Positions 1-10,601 are shown, counted from the first letter of the stretch. The stretch: DNA of 64,000 nucleotides from Pseudacidovorax sp. NFM-22 (GCF_021401245.1 NZ_JACBFY010000001.1:62001-126000), one strand, 5' to 3'. A program made the numbers and translations. The notes: generated by a model from the letters alone, not told the origin.

Positions 1-267
1 GCCGATGGCGGCATCTTCATTCCCACCGCGCGCGAGTACCGCCTTGGCGACGATGTCTACGTGCTGCTGACCCTGCCGGAGGATCCGCAGCGCTACCCGG
101 TGGCGGGCAAAGTGGCGTGGATCACGCCGCCACAGGCCGCGGGCAACCGCTCGCCGGGCATCGGCATCCGCTTTCCGGGCGACGAGAAGTCGCGCCAGCT
201 CAAGGCCCGCATCGAGGAGATCCTCGGCGCCAGCCTGGCCTCCGACCGGCCCACCCAGACCCTCTGA
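1..267 (+). CDS. PilZ domain protein (3' part)
   Basis: The frame is open from base 1 and ends in TGA at 265-267, so only the last 88 residues are present. The visible part fits a PilZ domain: DGGIFIP near its start, then a beta-rich stretch with VAGKVAWITP and GIGIRFPG. PilZ proteins bind cyclic di-GMP or work in type IV pilus assembly. The start of the domain, where the RxxxR c-di-GMP motif would lie, is outside the window, so ligand binding cannot be judged. It is followed after 54 bp by tatD on the same strand, an order common in Burkholderiales downstream of holB. Confidence 0.8.
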   Translation, partial: ADGGIFIPTAREYRLGDDVYVLLTLPEDPQRYPVAGKVAWITPPQAAGNRSPGIGIRFPGDEKSRQLKARIEEILGASLASDRPTQTL

Positions 268-321
268 CGCGCCGGCCTCGCACGAGGCGCCGCGTCCCTT
301 GCCTTCTTCTTTGCTTCGCCC

Positions 322-1128
322 ATGTTCGTCGACTCCCACTGCCACCTCACCGAGCCCTCGCTGCTGCACGACATCGACCGCATCCGCGCCGACATGGCAC
401 AGGCGCAGGTCGACCGCGCGCTGTGCATCTGCACCACGCTGGAGGAGTTCGAGGCCGTGCAGGGCCTGGCCGCGCGCTTCGACAACTTCTGGGCCAGCGT
501 GGGCGTGCATCCGGACAACGAGGACGTGCGCGAGCCCGACGTGGACCTGCTGGTCGCGCTGTCGGCGCAGCCCAAGGTGGTGGCCATCGGCGAGACCGGC
601 CTGGACTACTACCAGATGGACGCCCGCAAGGGCGGTCGCACCGTGGCCGACCTGGACTGGCAGCGCGAGCGCTTCCGCGTGCACATCCGCGCCGCGCAGC
701 GGGTGGCCAAGCCGCTGGTGATCCACACGCGCGAGGCCTCGGCCGACACGTTGGCCATCCTGCGCGAGGAGGGTGAGGACGGCCGCGAGGGCGCCGCTGG
801 TGGGGTCTTCCATTGCTTCACCGAGACGGCCGAGGTGGCCCGCGCCGCGCTCGACCTGGGCTTCTACATCTCCTTCTCGGGCATCCTGACCTTCAAGAAC
901 GCCCAGCACCTGCGCGATGTGGCCGCCTTCGTGCCCATGGACCGCGTGCTGATCGAGACCGACAGCCCCTACCTGGCGCCCGTGCCCTATCGCGGCAAGA
1001 CCAACAACCCGTCGTACGTGCCCTATGTGGCCCGGCAGATCGCCGAACTGCGCGCCATGACGGTCGAGGCGGTGGCCGAGGTCACCAGCCGCAACTTCGA
1101 ACAGCTTTTCAAGGTCCACGCCCAATGA
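322..1128 (+). CDS. tatD: TatD family metal-dependent hydrolase
   Basis: This 268-residue protein has the metal-binding layout of TatD/YcfH hydrolases: HCH at residues 6-8, GETGLDYY with E91, VIHTREA with H135, FHCFTE with H164 and ETDSPYLAP with D214. Family members are cytoplasmic Mg-dependent DNases or 3'-5' exonucleases with a TIM-barrel amidohydrolase fold. The length is usual. The stop codon overlaps the start of the ankyrin gene (ATGA at 1125-1128), so the two are probably translationally coupled. Which of the several TatD paralogues this is cannot be settled from sequence alone. Confidence 0.93.
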   Translation: MFVDSHCHLTEPSLLHDIDRIRADMAQAQVDRALCICTTLEEFEAVQGLAARFDNFWASVGVHPDNEDVREPDVDLLVALSAQPKVVAIGETGLDYYQMDARKGGRTVADLDWQRERFRVHIRAAQRVAKPLVIHTREASADTLAILREEGEDGREGAAGGVFHCFTETAEVARAALDLGFYISFSGILTFKNAQHLRDVAAFVPMDRVLIETDSPYLAPVPYRGKTNNPSYVPYVARQIAELRAMTVEAVAEVTSRNFEQLFKVHAQ

Positions 1129-1814
1129 GCCTTCCTGCCCGCGCCTCCATCGCCCGCCGCACCCTGTTCGCCTTCGCGGCTGCCCTTGCCGCGGCCTCCT
1201 GCGCCACGGCCAGCCCCAGCGACGACTTCTTCCGCGCCGTCATCAGCGACAACCCCGGCGCAGTGGAGCGGCTGCTCAAGCAGGGCTTTGACCCGAACGG
1301 CCGCGATCCCAAGGGCCAGACCGGCCTGCTCCTGGCGCTGCGCGAGCCTTCGCCGCGCGTGGCCAAGGTGCTCATCGCCTCGCCGCGCGTCAACGTCGAC
1401 GCCACCAACGCCAGCGACGAGACGCCGCTGATGATGGCGGCCCTCAAGGGCCAGAAGGAATACGTCGACCTGCTGCTGGCCCGCGACGCGGCCGTCAACA
1501 AGCCGGGCTGGGCGCCGCTGCACTACGCGGCCACCAACGGCCACATCTCGATCATGAAGCAGCTGCTGGAGCAGCATGCCTTCATCGATGCGCAGTCGCC
1601 CAACGGCACCACGCCGCTCATGATGGCCGCCATGTACGGCTCGGCCGAGGCCGTGAAGCTGCTGCTGGACGAGGGCGCCGACATCGCCATGAAGAACCAG
1701 CTGGGCATGACGGCGCTGGATTTCGCCAAGCGGGGCAACCGTCCCGACGCAGTCGAAATGCTTACCCGCGCGCAGCAGCTCAAGCCCCGTCCAGCGGGCG
1801 CCGGCAAGTGGTGA
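1125..1814 (+). CDS. Ankyrin repeat protein, exported
   Basis: The ATG at 1125 overlaps the tatD stop and gives 229 residues. The first 30 residues form a signal peptide, and a Cys in the AAASCA stretch could also be a lipobox. About five ankyrin repeats follow, with cores such as DETPLMMAALKGQKEYVDLLL, WAPLHYAATNG and GTTPLMMAAMYGSAEAVKLLL. Such proteins bind partners in the periplasm or envelope; no enzymatic motif is visible. The tatD-ankyrin order suggests one transcript. The partner is unknown. Confidence 0.9.
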   Translation: MSLPARASIARRTLFAFAAALAAASCATASPSDDFFRAVISDNPGAVERLLKQGFDPNGRDPKGQTGLLLALREPSPRVAKVLIASPRVNVDATNASDETPLMMAALKGQKEYVDLLLARDAAVNKPGWAPLHYAATNGHISIMKQLLEQHAFIDAQSPNGTTPLMMAAMYGSAEAVKLLLDEGADIAMKNQLGMTALDFAKRGNRPDAVEMLTRAQQLKPRPAGAGKW

Positions 1815-1829
1815 AAGGCCGCTCCTAGA

Positions 1830-1877
1830 ACTTTCGGATTCAACGCTTCGCCGGGCTGACAAGCCCGGTTCGAAAGT
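1830..1877. other. Nested inverted repeat between ankyrin and GGDEF/EAL genes
   Basis: An outer arm ACTTTCG (1830-1836) pairs with CGAAAGT (1871-1877). Inside it CCGGGCT (1851-1857) pairs with AGCCCGG (1862-1868) across a 4-nt loop. All arms are perfect. No T-tract follows, so it is not a classical intrinsic terminator, but it may end the ankyrin transcript or be a dispersed palindromic element. Confidence 0.4.
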
Positions 1878-2020
1878 GCTTGCAAGCGTGCGGCAAGCGA
1901 TGGCCCAATGCCCGCGTAACGTCCCGTTTCAAGGTGATATCGGGCGTGCGGCTTGACGGCCGTGCCGCCACGATGCCGCCCTGTCCTGCGGCCCGGGCGT
2001 GGGGCCGCCGTCCAGTGTCT

Positions 2021-4027
2021 ATGAGTTCCCTTTCCGTCTCTGCTCCGGCCATGCATGCCGAGCACCTCGACGCGGCCGAGTTGCGTCGCATGGTGCGGCA
2101 CGACCAGATGGTCGCCGTGCGCCACAGCGTGCTGGCCGCCATTCCCATCAATGCCGTGCTGACCGTGGCGGCGCTGCTCATGGCCTACAGCGGTGGCGAG
2201 CTGGCCATGGGCGTGGTGTGGGCGATGCTGTCTGCCCTGGTCAACATCACCCGCGCCATCGTGTGCCGGCTGCCGTACCGTGGGTCCGAAGAGGTCACAC
2301 CGGGCCAACCCGCCGCGCCGGCCCTGAGCGGGCGCTGGTGGCGCACGCGCAGCGTCGAATGGCACCTGCGCGCCGCGGCGCTGCTGGGCCTGTGCTCGGG
2401 CGGGGTGTGGGCACTGGTTCCGCTGCTGTGCGACGGCTACACCTCGCCGCAGACCCTCTTCTACCTCACGGTGGTGTGCGGCATCACCGCCGGCTCGGTC
2501 ACCTACGGCATCGCCTATGCGCGGGTGCCCATCCTCTTCATCACGCCGGCCCTGCTGTCGGTGGCGGGCTGCCTGCTGGTCGCTGGCGGCTTCGAGCGGC
2601 AGATGCTCGCGCTGATGGTGTTCGTCTACCTGGCCGCACTGATCCGCAGCGGCGTGCAGAGCGAAGCCGCCTTCAAGCGCGGCAGCCTGCTCAAGAACGA
2701 GGCCACCGCCATGGCCGAACGCCTGCGCCAGGCCCACGAGTCATCGCAGGCGGCGGCGCGGGAGCTGGAGTTCCGCGCCATGCACGACCCGCTCACGCGG
2801 CTGTTCAACCGCGACGGCTTCACGGATACCGCCGGCCGTCGCCTTCAGGCGGCCGGCGAGCGCGAGCAGTGCCTGCTGATGCTGGACCTGGATGGCTTCA
2901 AGGCCATCAACGACGTGTTTGGCCATGGGGTGGGCGACCGCGTGCTGCAGGACGTGGGTGCCTGGCTCAGCCGCGAGCTGGAGCGGCTGGATGCCGTGGT
3001 GGGGCGCTGGGGTGGCGACGAGTTCGTGGTGCTCTACGACGTGCCCGGCTCGGCGCAGTCGCCCGAGCAGCTGGCGCGGCTGCTGACGCAGCGCATTCCG
3101 CAGGCCAGCGTGATGGAGGGCGGCCAGCTGGGCGTGAGCGTGGGCCTGTGCGTGGGACGTGGCCTGGGCGTGATGGACATGCTGAGCTTCGCGGACGAGG
3201 CGCTCTACAGCGCCAAGCGCGCGGGCGGCGACAGCTTCCGCTTCTTCGACCATGGGCTGCAGCAGGCGCTGATGGTGCGCCGCGACGTGGAGCGCGACCT
3301 GGGCCTGGGGCTGGAGGCGGGCGGCATCGTGCTGTGGTACCAGCCCATCTTCACCGCGGGCGGCGAACTGCACAGCTTCGAGGCGCTGCTGCGCTGGCTG
3401 CATCCGCGGCACGGCTGGGTCTCGCCCGAGCAGATCGTGCATGCCGCGGCGGCCACGGGCCTGGCGCGGCGGCTGCTGAACCATGTGCTCACCCAGGTGT
3501 GCCTCGCCGCGCGCCAGCTCGATGCCGCCGGCATGGGCCATCTGCCGCTGGCGGTGAACGTCTCGCCGCGCGAGATGGCGCATCTGGATGTGGACGAACT
3601 GGTGCTCGACACGCTGCAACGCCATGGCGTGCCGCCGCGGCGCCTGCAGTTGGAGATCACCGAGGAGGTGGCCCTCAACGCCGAGAGCACGCAGGGCAAG
3701 CTCGCGCGGCTGGCCGCCGCGGGGGTGGCGATTTCCATCGACGACTTCGGCGTGGGCTATTCCTCGCTGGCCTCGCTGCGCGGGGACCATGTGCGGCAGG
3801 TCAAGATCGACCGCAGCTTCATCTCGGGCCTGGATGCCTCGCGCGACAACCGCCTGCTGGTGGGCACCATCCTGCAGATGGGCCGCTCGCTGGGCATCGA
3901 CGTCGTGGCAGAGGGCGTGGAGCGGGTGGAGGAGCTGATGGCCCTGCGGGCGCTGCAATGCCCGCTGATGCAGGGCTACCACCTCTGTCGCCCGGCGCCG
4001 CTGGACGAGATCGTCCACACGCGCTGA
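2021..4027 (+). CDS. Membrane GGDEF-EAL cyclic di-GMP enzyme
   Basis: The chosen ATG (MSSLSVSAP) gives 668 residues. Upstream in-frame starts lead into the hairpin region and give an unlikely N-terminus. Residues about 40-220 carry several hydrophobic helices, forming a membrane sensor. The GGDEF domain follows, with GGDEF intact at residues 331-335 and LDLDGFKAINDVFGH before it. No RxxD inhibitory site is seen at the usual spacing. The EAL domain begins with FEALLRW (EAL 454-456) and keeps LEITEE, IDDFGVGYSSL, VKIDRSFI and VVAEGVE. Both diguanylate cyclase and phosphodiesterase activity are therefore possible. The gene is convergent with the aceE-like gene; signal and output are unknown. Confidence 0.9.
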   Translation: MSSLSVSAPAMHAEHLDAAELRRMVRHDQMVAVRHSVLAAIPINAVLTVAALLMAYSGGELAMGVVWAMLSALVNITRAIVCRLPYRGSEEVTPGQPAAPALSGRWWRTRSVEWHLRAAALLGLCSGGVWALVPLLCDGYTSPQTLFYLTVVCGITAGSVTYGIAYARVPILFITPALLSVAGCLLVAGGFERQMLALMVFVYLAALIRSGVQSEAAFKRGSLLKNEATAMAERLRQAHESSQAAARELEFRAMHDPLTRLFNRDGFTDTAGRRLQAAGEREQCLLMLDLDGFKAINDVFGHGVGDRVLQDVGAWLSRELERLDAVVGRWGGDEFVVLYDVPGSAQSPEQLARLLTQRIPQASVMEGGQLGVSVGLCVGRGLGVMDMLSFADEALYSAKRAGGDSFRFFDHGLQQALMVRRDVERDLGLGLEAGGIVLWYQPIFTAGGELHSFEALLRWLHPRHGWVSPEQIVHAAAATGLARRLLNHVLTQVCLAARQLDAAGMGHLPLAVNVSPREMAHLDVDELVLDTLQRHGVPPRRLQLEITEEVALNAESTQGKLARLAAAGVAISIDDFGVGYSSLASLRGDHVRQVKIDRSFISGLDASRDNRLLVGTILQMGRSLGIDVVAEGVERVEELMALRALQCPLMQGYHLCRPAPLDEIVHTR

Positions 4028-4054
4028 GCCGCGGCGCCCGCAGCAGCGCCTGCC

Positions 4055-6721
4055 TCAGGTGCCGGCCGCGGCCAGCAGCCGCCGCGCCGCCGTCGCGATG
4101 GCCGCGGCATCCACCCCGAAGAAGTCGCGCAGCGCGGCCCGCGTGTCGCTGCGGCCGAAGCCGTCGGTGCCCAGCGTGAGGTAACGCCGGCCCTCGGGCA
4201 CGTAGGCGCGGATGGACTCCGGCACCGCGCGCACGTAGTCGGTGGCGGCGATCACCGGGCCTTCGCTGGCCGCCAGCAGGCGGGTGATGAAGGGCTCGAT
4301 GCGCACGGCCGCGGCCTCGCTGGTCAGCAGCCGCGCCTCGCAGGCGACGCCCTCGCGCGACAGCTCGCTCCAGCTGGTGATGCTGAACACCGTGGCCTCG
4401 ATGCCTTCCATGGCAAGCGCCTGCGCCGCCTTGACCACCTCGGTGAGGATGGCCCCCGAGCCCAGCAGCGTGACGCGCTGCGTGGCCGCCGGTGCGCCGT
4501 CGGGCCGTTGCCAGCCGTCGTAGCGCCAGCCGCCGCGCAACAGGTCCTCGTGCGCGCTCTCTGGCACGTCGGGCTGGGCGTAGTTCTCGTTCATCAGCGT
4601 GATGTAGTGGAAGACGTCGCGCTGCTCCACCAGCATCTCGCGCATGCCGGCATCGACGATCACGGCCATCTCGCCGGCGAAGGCCGGGTCCCACGCGCGG
4701 CAGTTGGGAATGGTGGCCGCCACCAGGTGGCTGCTGCCGTCCTGGTGCTGCAGGCCCTCGCCGCCGAGCGTGGTGCGGCCGGACGTCGCGCCCAGCAGGA
4801 AGCCGCGCGCCCGCTGGTCGGCTGCCGCCCAGATGGCGTCGCCCACGCGCTGGAAGCCGAACATCGAGTAGTAGATGTAGAAGGGCAGCATGGCCAGGCC
4901 ATGCACGCTGTAGCTGGTGGCGGCGGCCGTCCAGCTGGCGATGGCGCCGGCCTCGCTGATGCCTTCCTCCAGGATCTGGCCGTCGATGGCCTCGCGGTAG
5001 CTCAGCACCGAGCCGATGTCCTCCGGCGCATAGCGCTGGCCCACGCTGCTGTAGATGCCCACCTGCTTGAACAGGTTGGCCATGCCGAAGGTGCGTGCCT
5101 CGTCGGCCACGATGGGCACGATGCGCGGGCCCAGCTCGCCGTCCTTGAGCAGGTTGCCCAGCAAACGCACGAAGGCCATGGTGGTGCTCATCTCCTTGCC
5201 GGCGGCCTCGGTGGCGAAGCGGGCGTAGCTCGCCAGCGGCGGCACGGGCAGCGTGGCGCAGTCGGTGCGGCGCTGGGGCAGGGCGCCGCCCAATGCGGCG
5301 CGGCGCTCGCGCAGGTAGCGCATCTCGGGGCTGTCTTCGGCCGGCTTGTAGAAGGCCAGCGAGGTGGCCTGTTCATCGCTCAAGGGCAGGTTGAAGCGGT
5401 TGCGGAAGCCGATCAGGTCGGCCTCGTCCAGCTTCTTCTGCGAGTGTGTGGTCATCCTGCCCTGGCCGGCCGTGCCCATGCCGTAGCCCTTCTTGGTGTG
5501 GGCCAGGATCACGGTCGGCTGGCCGCGATGCGCGGCGGCCGCGGCATACGCTGCGTGGATCTTCACCAGGTCGTGCCCGCCGCGCTTGAGGCGGTCGATC
5601 TGCTCGTCGGTCATGCCCTGGGCCAGGCGTTGCAGGGCCTCGTTCTGGCCGAAGAAATGGTCGCGGTTGAAGCGGCCGTCCTTGGCGGCGAAGGTCTGCA
5701 TCTGGCCGTCCACCGTCTCGGCGAAGGCGCGCAGCAGGGCGCCGACGGTGTCGCGCGCGAACAGGCCGTCCCAGTCGCTGCCCCAGACCAGCTTGACCAC
5801 GTTCCAGCCGGCGCCGGCGAAGAGCTTTTCCAGCTCGTCGATGATGCGGCCGTTGCCGCGCACCGGGCCGTCCAGGCGCTGCAGGTTGCAGTTGACCACC
5901 CACACCAGGTTGTCCAGCTTCTCGCGCGCGGCGAGCGTGAGGGCGCTCATGGACTCGGGCTCGTCCATCTCGCCATCGCCGAAGAAGCCCCAGACCTTGC
6001 GTCCTTCGCAGTCCAGCAGGCCGCGGTGGGTGAGGTAGCGCATGAAGCGCGCGTGGTAGATGGCGCTGATCGGCCCGATGCCCATGGAGCCGGTCGGGAA
6101 CTGCCAGAAGTCCGGCATCAGCCACGGGTGCGGATAGCTCGACAGGCCCCGGGCGCCGTTGATCGGCGCGGTGATCTCCTGGCGGTAGTGGGCCAGGTCG
6201 TTTTCCGTCAGGCGGCCTTCGAGGAAGGCGCGGGCATACACGCCCGGCGCGCTGTGCGGCTGGAAGAACACCAGGTCGCCCCCGTGCACGTCGGTGCGGC
6301 CGTGGAAGAAGTGGTGGAAGCCCGTCTCGAACAGGTCGGCCGCGCTGGCATAGCTGGCGATGTGTCCACCGAGCTCCCCATAGGCCTGGTTGGCGCGCAC
6401 CACCATCGCGAGCGCGTTCCAGCGCATCAGCGAGCCGATGCGCTCTTCGATGGCCAGGTCGCCAGGGAAGGGGGGCTGGCGATCCACCGGCACGGTGTTG
6501 GCATAGGGCGTGGCCAGCTCCGGTTGCCAGCCGATGCGCTGGGCGCGGGCCAGGCGGGCCAGCTCATCCAGCATCCAGCGGGCGCGCTCGGGGCCATGGG
6601 CATGCACCAGCGCGACGAAGGCCTCGCGCCATTCGGCGGTCTCGACAGGGTCGGCGTCGGCGGAACTGGAGTCGGTGGCGGCGAGGGCCAGCAGTTGCGC
6701 GGCGGGGATGGAGGCGTTCAT
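4055..6721 (-). CDS. Homodimeric AceE-type 2-oxoacid dehydrogenase E1
   Basis: This 888-residue protein is full length for the homodimeric thiamine-diphosphate E1 family. It shows HIASYASAADLFETGFHHFF, the ThDP signature GFFGDGEMDEPES through NCNLQRLDGPVRGNG, and the C-terminal transketolase domain with GRTTLGGEGLQHQDG. AceE decarboxylates pyruvate and reductively acetylates E2. No aceF or lpd is next to it. Instead it is divergent from an Lrp/AsnC regulator, the arrangement known for mdeB-mdeR of Pseudomonas putida, where MdeB handles 2-oxobutyrate. It may therefore be a paralogue used in amino-acid degradation rather than the housekeeping E1. The ATG at 6721 begins MNASIPAAQ; longer frames run antisense through the regulator gene. 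Confidence 0.9.
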   Translation of the reverse strand: MNASIPAAQLLALAATDSSSADADPVETAEWREAFVALVHAHGPERARWMLDELARLARAQRIGWQPELATPYANTVPVDRQPPFPGDLAIEERIGSLMRWNALAMVVRANQAYGELGGHIASYASAADLFETGFHHFFHGRTDVHGGDLVFFQPHSAPGVYARAFLEGRLTENDLAHYRQEITAPINGARGLSSYPHPWLMPDFWQFPTGSMGIGPISAIYHARFMRYLTHRGLLDCEGRKVWGFFGDGEMDEPESMSALTLAAREKLDNLVWVVNCNLQRLDGPVRGNGRIIDELEKLFAGAGWNVVKLVWGSDWDGLFARDTVGALLRAFAETVDGQMQTFAAKDGRFNRDHFFGQNEALQRLAQGMTDEQIDRLKRGGHDLVKIHAAYAAAAAHRGQPTVILAHTKKGYGMGTAGQGRMTTHSQKKLDEADLIGFRNRFNLPLSDEQATSLAFYKPAEDSPEMRYLRERRAALGGALPQRRTDCATLPVPPLASYARFATEAAGKEMSTTMAFVRLLGNLLKDGELGPRIVPIVADEARTFGMANLFKQVGIYSSVGQRYAPEDIGSVLSYREAIDGQILEEGISEAGAIASWTAAATSYSVHGLAMLPFYIYYSMFGFQRVGDAIWAAADQRARGFLLGATSGRTTLGGEGLQHQDGSSHLVAATIPNCRAWDPAFAGEMAVIVDAGMREMLVEQRDVFHYITLMNENYAQPDVPESAHEDLLRGGWRYDGWQRPDGAPAATQRVTLLGSGAILTEVVKAAQALAMEGIEATVFSITSWSELSREGVACEARLLTSEAAAVRIEPFITRLLAASEGPVIAATDYVRAVPESIRAYVPEGRRYLTLGTDGFGRSDTRAALRDFFGVDAAAIATAARRLLAAAGT

Positions 6722-6803
6722 GCCAGGCACTTTAGGCAGGCAGCCGGCGAATGTGCTGTCGGAATCGGGCGCGTCGACCCGGAGGCCGCGGCATAAACTG
6801 CCG

Positions 6804-6816
6804 CCAAACTGTTTGG
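6804..6816. promoter_or_regulatory. 13-bp palindrome, probable Lrp-type operator
   Basis: CCAAAC-T-GTTTGG is a perfect palindrome around one central base. It lies 8 bp before the lrp start codon in the gap between the divergent aceE-like and lrp genes. Lrp/AsnC proteins commonly autoregulate from such shared intergenic sites. The assignment to this regulator is inferred from position. Confidence 0.5.
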
Positions 6817-6823
6817 ATGCCGC

Positions 6824-7300
6824 ATGAACAACTTCCCGCTCGACGCCACGGACCTGCGCATCCTCGACGAGCTGCAGCGCGATGGCAGCCTGTCGAACGT
6901 GGAACTGGCCCGGCGCGTGCATCTGTCGCCCTCGCCGTGTCTGGCGCGCGTGAAGGCGCTGGAGGCCGCGGGTGTCATCGCCCGCTATGTGGCGCTGTGC
7001 AACGCGCCGGCCCTCGGCCTGGGCCTGAACGTCTTCATCTCCATCAGCCTGCGCACGCAGAGCAAGGAGTCGCTCGCGTCCTTCGAGCGACGCATCGCCG
7101 AGCACGACGAGGTGATGGAGTGCTACCTCATGACGGGCGACAGCGACTACCTGATCCGCGTCGCCGTGGCCGACATGGCGGCGCTGGAGCGCTTCATCCT
7201 GGAGCAGCTCACGCCGATCCCCGGTGTCGAGAAGATCCGCTCCAGCTTTGCGTTGAAGCAGGTCCGCTACAAGACGGCACTGCCGCTGCCGTTGCGCTGA
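6824..7300 (+). CDS. Lrp/AsnC family transcriptional regulator
   Basis: This 158-residue protein has an N-terminal AsnC-type helix-turn-helix (about residues 6-55: [27 protein letters not shown] and [17 protein letters not shown]). A C-terminal RAM ligand-binding and oligomerisation domain follows (about 70-150), with [13 protein letters not shown] and the end motif [26 protein letters not shown]. Length is typical. It is divergent from the aceE-like gene with a palindrome in the gap, so it probably controls that gene and itself, much like MdeR. The effector is likely an amino acid but cannot be named. Confidence 0.92.
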   Translation: MNNFPLDATDLRILDELQRDGSLSNVELARRVHLSPSPCLARVKALEAAGVIARYVALCNAPALGLGLNVFISISLRTQSKESLASFERRIAEHDEVMECYLMTGDSDYLIRVAVADMAALERFILEQLTPIPGVEKIRSSFALKQVRYKTALPLPLR

Positions 7301-7330
7301 GCGTACCGGTCCGCAGGGTCCGGCAGGGGT

Positions 7331-7373
7331 TTAAGTCGTGCCTAAGCGATGGCTTCCACAGTCACGCCATCGC
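7331..7373. promoter_or_regulatory. Direct half-sites and inverted repeat upstream of the Do protease
   Basis: TTAAG (7331-7335) and CTAAG (7342-7346) are spaced 11 bp start to start, one helical turn, as in binding sites of OmpR/PmrA-type response regulators. Next, GCGATGGC (7346-7353) is perfectly inverted as GCCATCGC (7366-7373) across a 12-nt loop. The gap lies between lrp and the protease gene. Envelope-stress control of Do proteases by two-component regulators is known; which regulator would act here is not shown. Confidence 0.3.
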
Positions 7374-7401
7374 AACTCGACACGCAGCCAGGAGGCTCAC
7401 C

Positions 7402-8913
7402 ATGAACACCCAGACGATCCTGCAATCGCCCAAGCGGCTGGTGATCGCCCTTGCTGCCGCAGGCGTGCTCGGCGCCGCGGCCGGCGGGGCCTACACCAGC
7501 GCCCATGCCCTGGGCTCCGCACCCCAGCCGCCGGTGGTGGCCGCCGCGCCCATGGTGGCGCCCATCGCCGCGCCCGACTTCTCGGTCATCACGGCCCAGC
7601 AAGGCCCGGCGGTGGTCAACATCAGCGTCTCGGGCATGACCAAGACGGCGCTGGACACCAGCGGCGATGACGACGACAGCGGCAGCGCCGCCATGCCACC
7701 CGGCATGTCGCCCAACGATCCGTTCTACCAGTTCTTCCGCCAGTTCGGCGGCGTGCCCGGCCACCGCCAAGGGCCCCAGCGCTCGGTGCCCACGCGGGCC
7801 GAAGGCTCGGGCTTCATCCTGAGCCCCGACGGCATCATCCTGACCAACGCCCACGTGGTCGATGGCGCCAAGGAAGTGACCGTCAAGCTCACCGACCGCC
7901 GCGAATACCAGGCCAAGGTGCTGGGCGCCGATCCCAAGACCGACGTGGCGGTGCTCAAGATCAATGCCAAGGACCTGCCCACGGTCAAGCTCGGCAGCCC
8001 CAAGGACCTGAAGGTGGGCGAATGGGTGTTGGCCATCGGCTCGCCCTTCGGCTTCGAGAACAGCGTGACGGCCGGCGTGGTCAGCGCCAAGGGCCGCTCG
8101 CTGCCCGACGACGGCTTCACGCCCTTCATCCAGACCGACGTGCCGATCAACCCCGGCAACTCGGGCGGCCCGCTGTTCAATGCGCGCGGCGAGGTGGTGG
8201 GCATCAACTCGCAGATCTACAGCCGCAGCGGCGGCTACCAGGGTGTCTCGTTCTCGATCCCGATCGACATCGCGATGCGCGTGAAGGACCAGATCGTCGC
8301 CACCGGCCATGCCGACCATGCCAAGCTGGGCGTGGCCGTGCAGGAGGTGAACCAGGCCTTTGCCGATTCCTTCAAGCTCGACAAGCCGCAGGGCGCGCTG
8401 GTGTCGAACGTGGAGAAGGGCGGGCCTGCCGACAAGGCCGGCCTCCAGTCGGGCGACGTGATCCTGAAGGTGGACGGCGCGCCGATCACCACCTCGGGCG
8501 ACCTGCCGGCCATCATCGGGCAGATGGCGCCGGGCCAGAAGGCGCGCATCGAGGTCTGGCGCGATGGCAGTGCCAAGGAGCTGACGGCCCAACTGGGCAA
8601 CGCCAGCGAGAAGACCAAGGTGGCCAAGGCCGACGAGACCGTCGGCAAGGGCAAGCTGGGTCTGGCGCTGCGCCCGCTGCAGCCCCAGGAGCAGAAGGAG
8701 GCCGGCACCAACGGCGGCCTGCTGATCGAGGACGCGCGTGGCCCCGCCGCCAGTGCCGGCATCCAGCAGGGCGACGTGCTGCTCGCGATCAACGGCACGC
8801 CGGCCAGGAGCGTGGACCAGGTGCGCCAGGCGGTCGCCAAGTCCGACAAGTCGGTGGCCCTGCTGATCCAGCGCGGCGACGAAAAGATCTTCGTGCCGGT
8901 GCGCATCGGCTGA
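7402..8913 (+). CDS. Do/DegP-type periplasmic serine protease
   Basis: AGGAGG at 7390-7395 sets the ATG at 7402, giving 503 residues. An N-terminal signal or anchor helix (about 11-30) is followed by a Ser/Asp-rich loop and the trypsin-like domain. The triad is H151 (LTNAHVVDG), D181 (KTDVAVLKI) and S254 (NPGNSGGPL). Two PDZ domains follow, at about 310-390 and 420-500. The family degrades or refolds damaged envelope proteins in the periplasm (DegP, DegQ and MucD types). Length and two PDZ domains fit DegP/MucD; the subtype is not resolved. It is convergent with norR, 14 bp apart. Confidence 0.93.
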   Translation: MNTQTILQSPKRLVIALAAAGVLGAAAGGAYTSAHALGSAPQPPVVAAAPMVAPIAAPDFSVITAQQGPAVVNISVSGMTKTALDTSGDDDDSGSAAMPPGMSPNDPFYQFFRQFGGVPGHRQGPQRSVPTRAEGSGFILSPDGIILTNAHVVDGAKEVTVKLTDRREYQAKVLGADPKTDVAVLKINAKDLPTVKLGSPKDLKVGEWVLAIGSPFGFENSVTAGVVSAKGRSLPDDGFTPFIQTDVPINPGNSGGPLFNARGEVVGINSQIYSRSGGYQGVSFSIPIDIAMRVKDQIVATGHADHAKLGVAVQEVNQAFADSFKLDKPQGALVSNVEKGGPADKAGLQSGDVILKVDGAPITTSGDLPAIIGQMAPGQKARIEVWRDGSAKELTAQLGNASEKTKVAKADETVGKGKLGLALRPLQPQEQKEAGTNGGLLIEDARGPAASAGIQQGDVLLAINGTPARSVDQVRQAVAKSDKSVALLIQRGDEKIFVPVRIG

Positions 8914-8927
8914 GGCGGTAGGCGGGC

Positions 8928-10545
<1,618 letters not shown>

Positions 10546-10550
<5 letters not shown>

Positions 10551-10601
10551 CCTGACTCGAAGTGCAGCCGCAGCAGGTCGTTTACGCAGGTCGATTTGAC
10601 C
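10546..10601. promoter_or_regulatory. Candidate NorR binding sites between norR and hmp
   Basis: NorR recognises GGT-N7-ACC with core GT-N7-AC. A perfect copy, GGTCGATTTGACC, lies at 10589-10601. A second core, GTCATCCTGAC, lies at 10546-10556 and overlaps the norR start codon, which would suit autoregulation. Downstream at 10634-10649 TGGCATG then TGGCA resembles a -24/-12 promoter, but the GG-GC spacing is one base short. The binding-site motif is established knowledge; occupancy is inferred. Confidence 0.5.

Noticed and set aside
4508-6796. Long open frame antisense to the aceE-like gene
   Set aside because: Composition artefact of high GC; no ribosome site or recognisable fold, while the aceE-like protein is complete.
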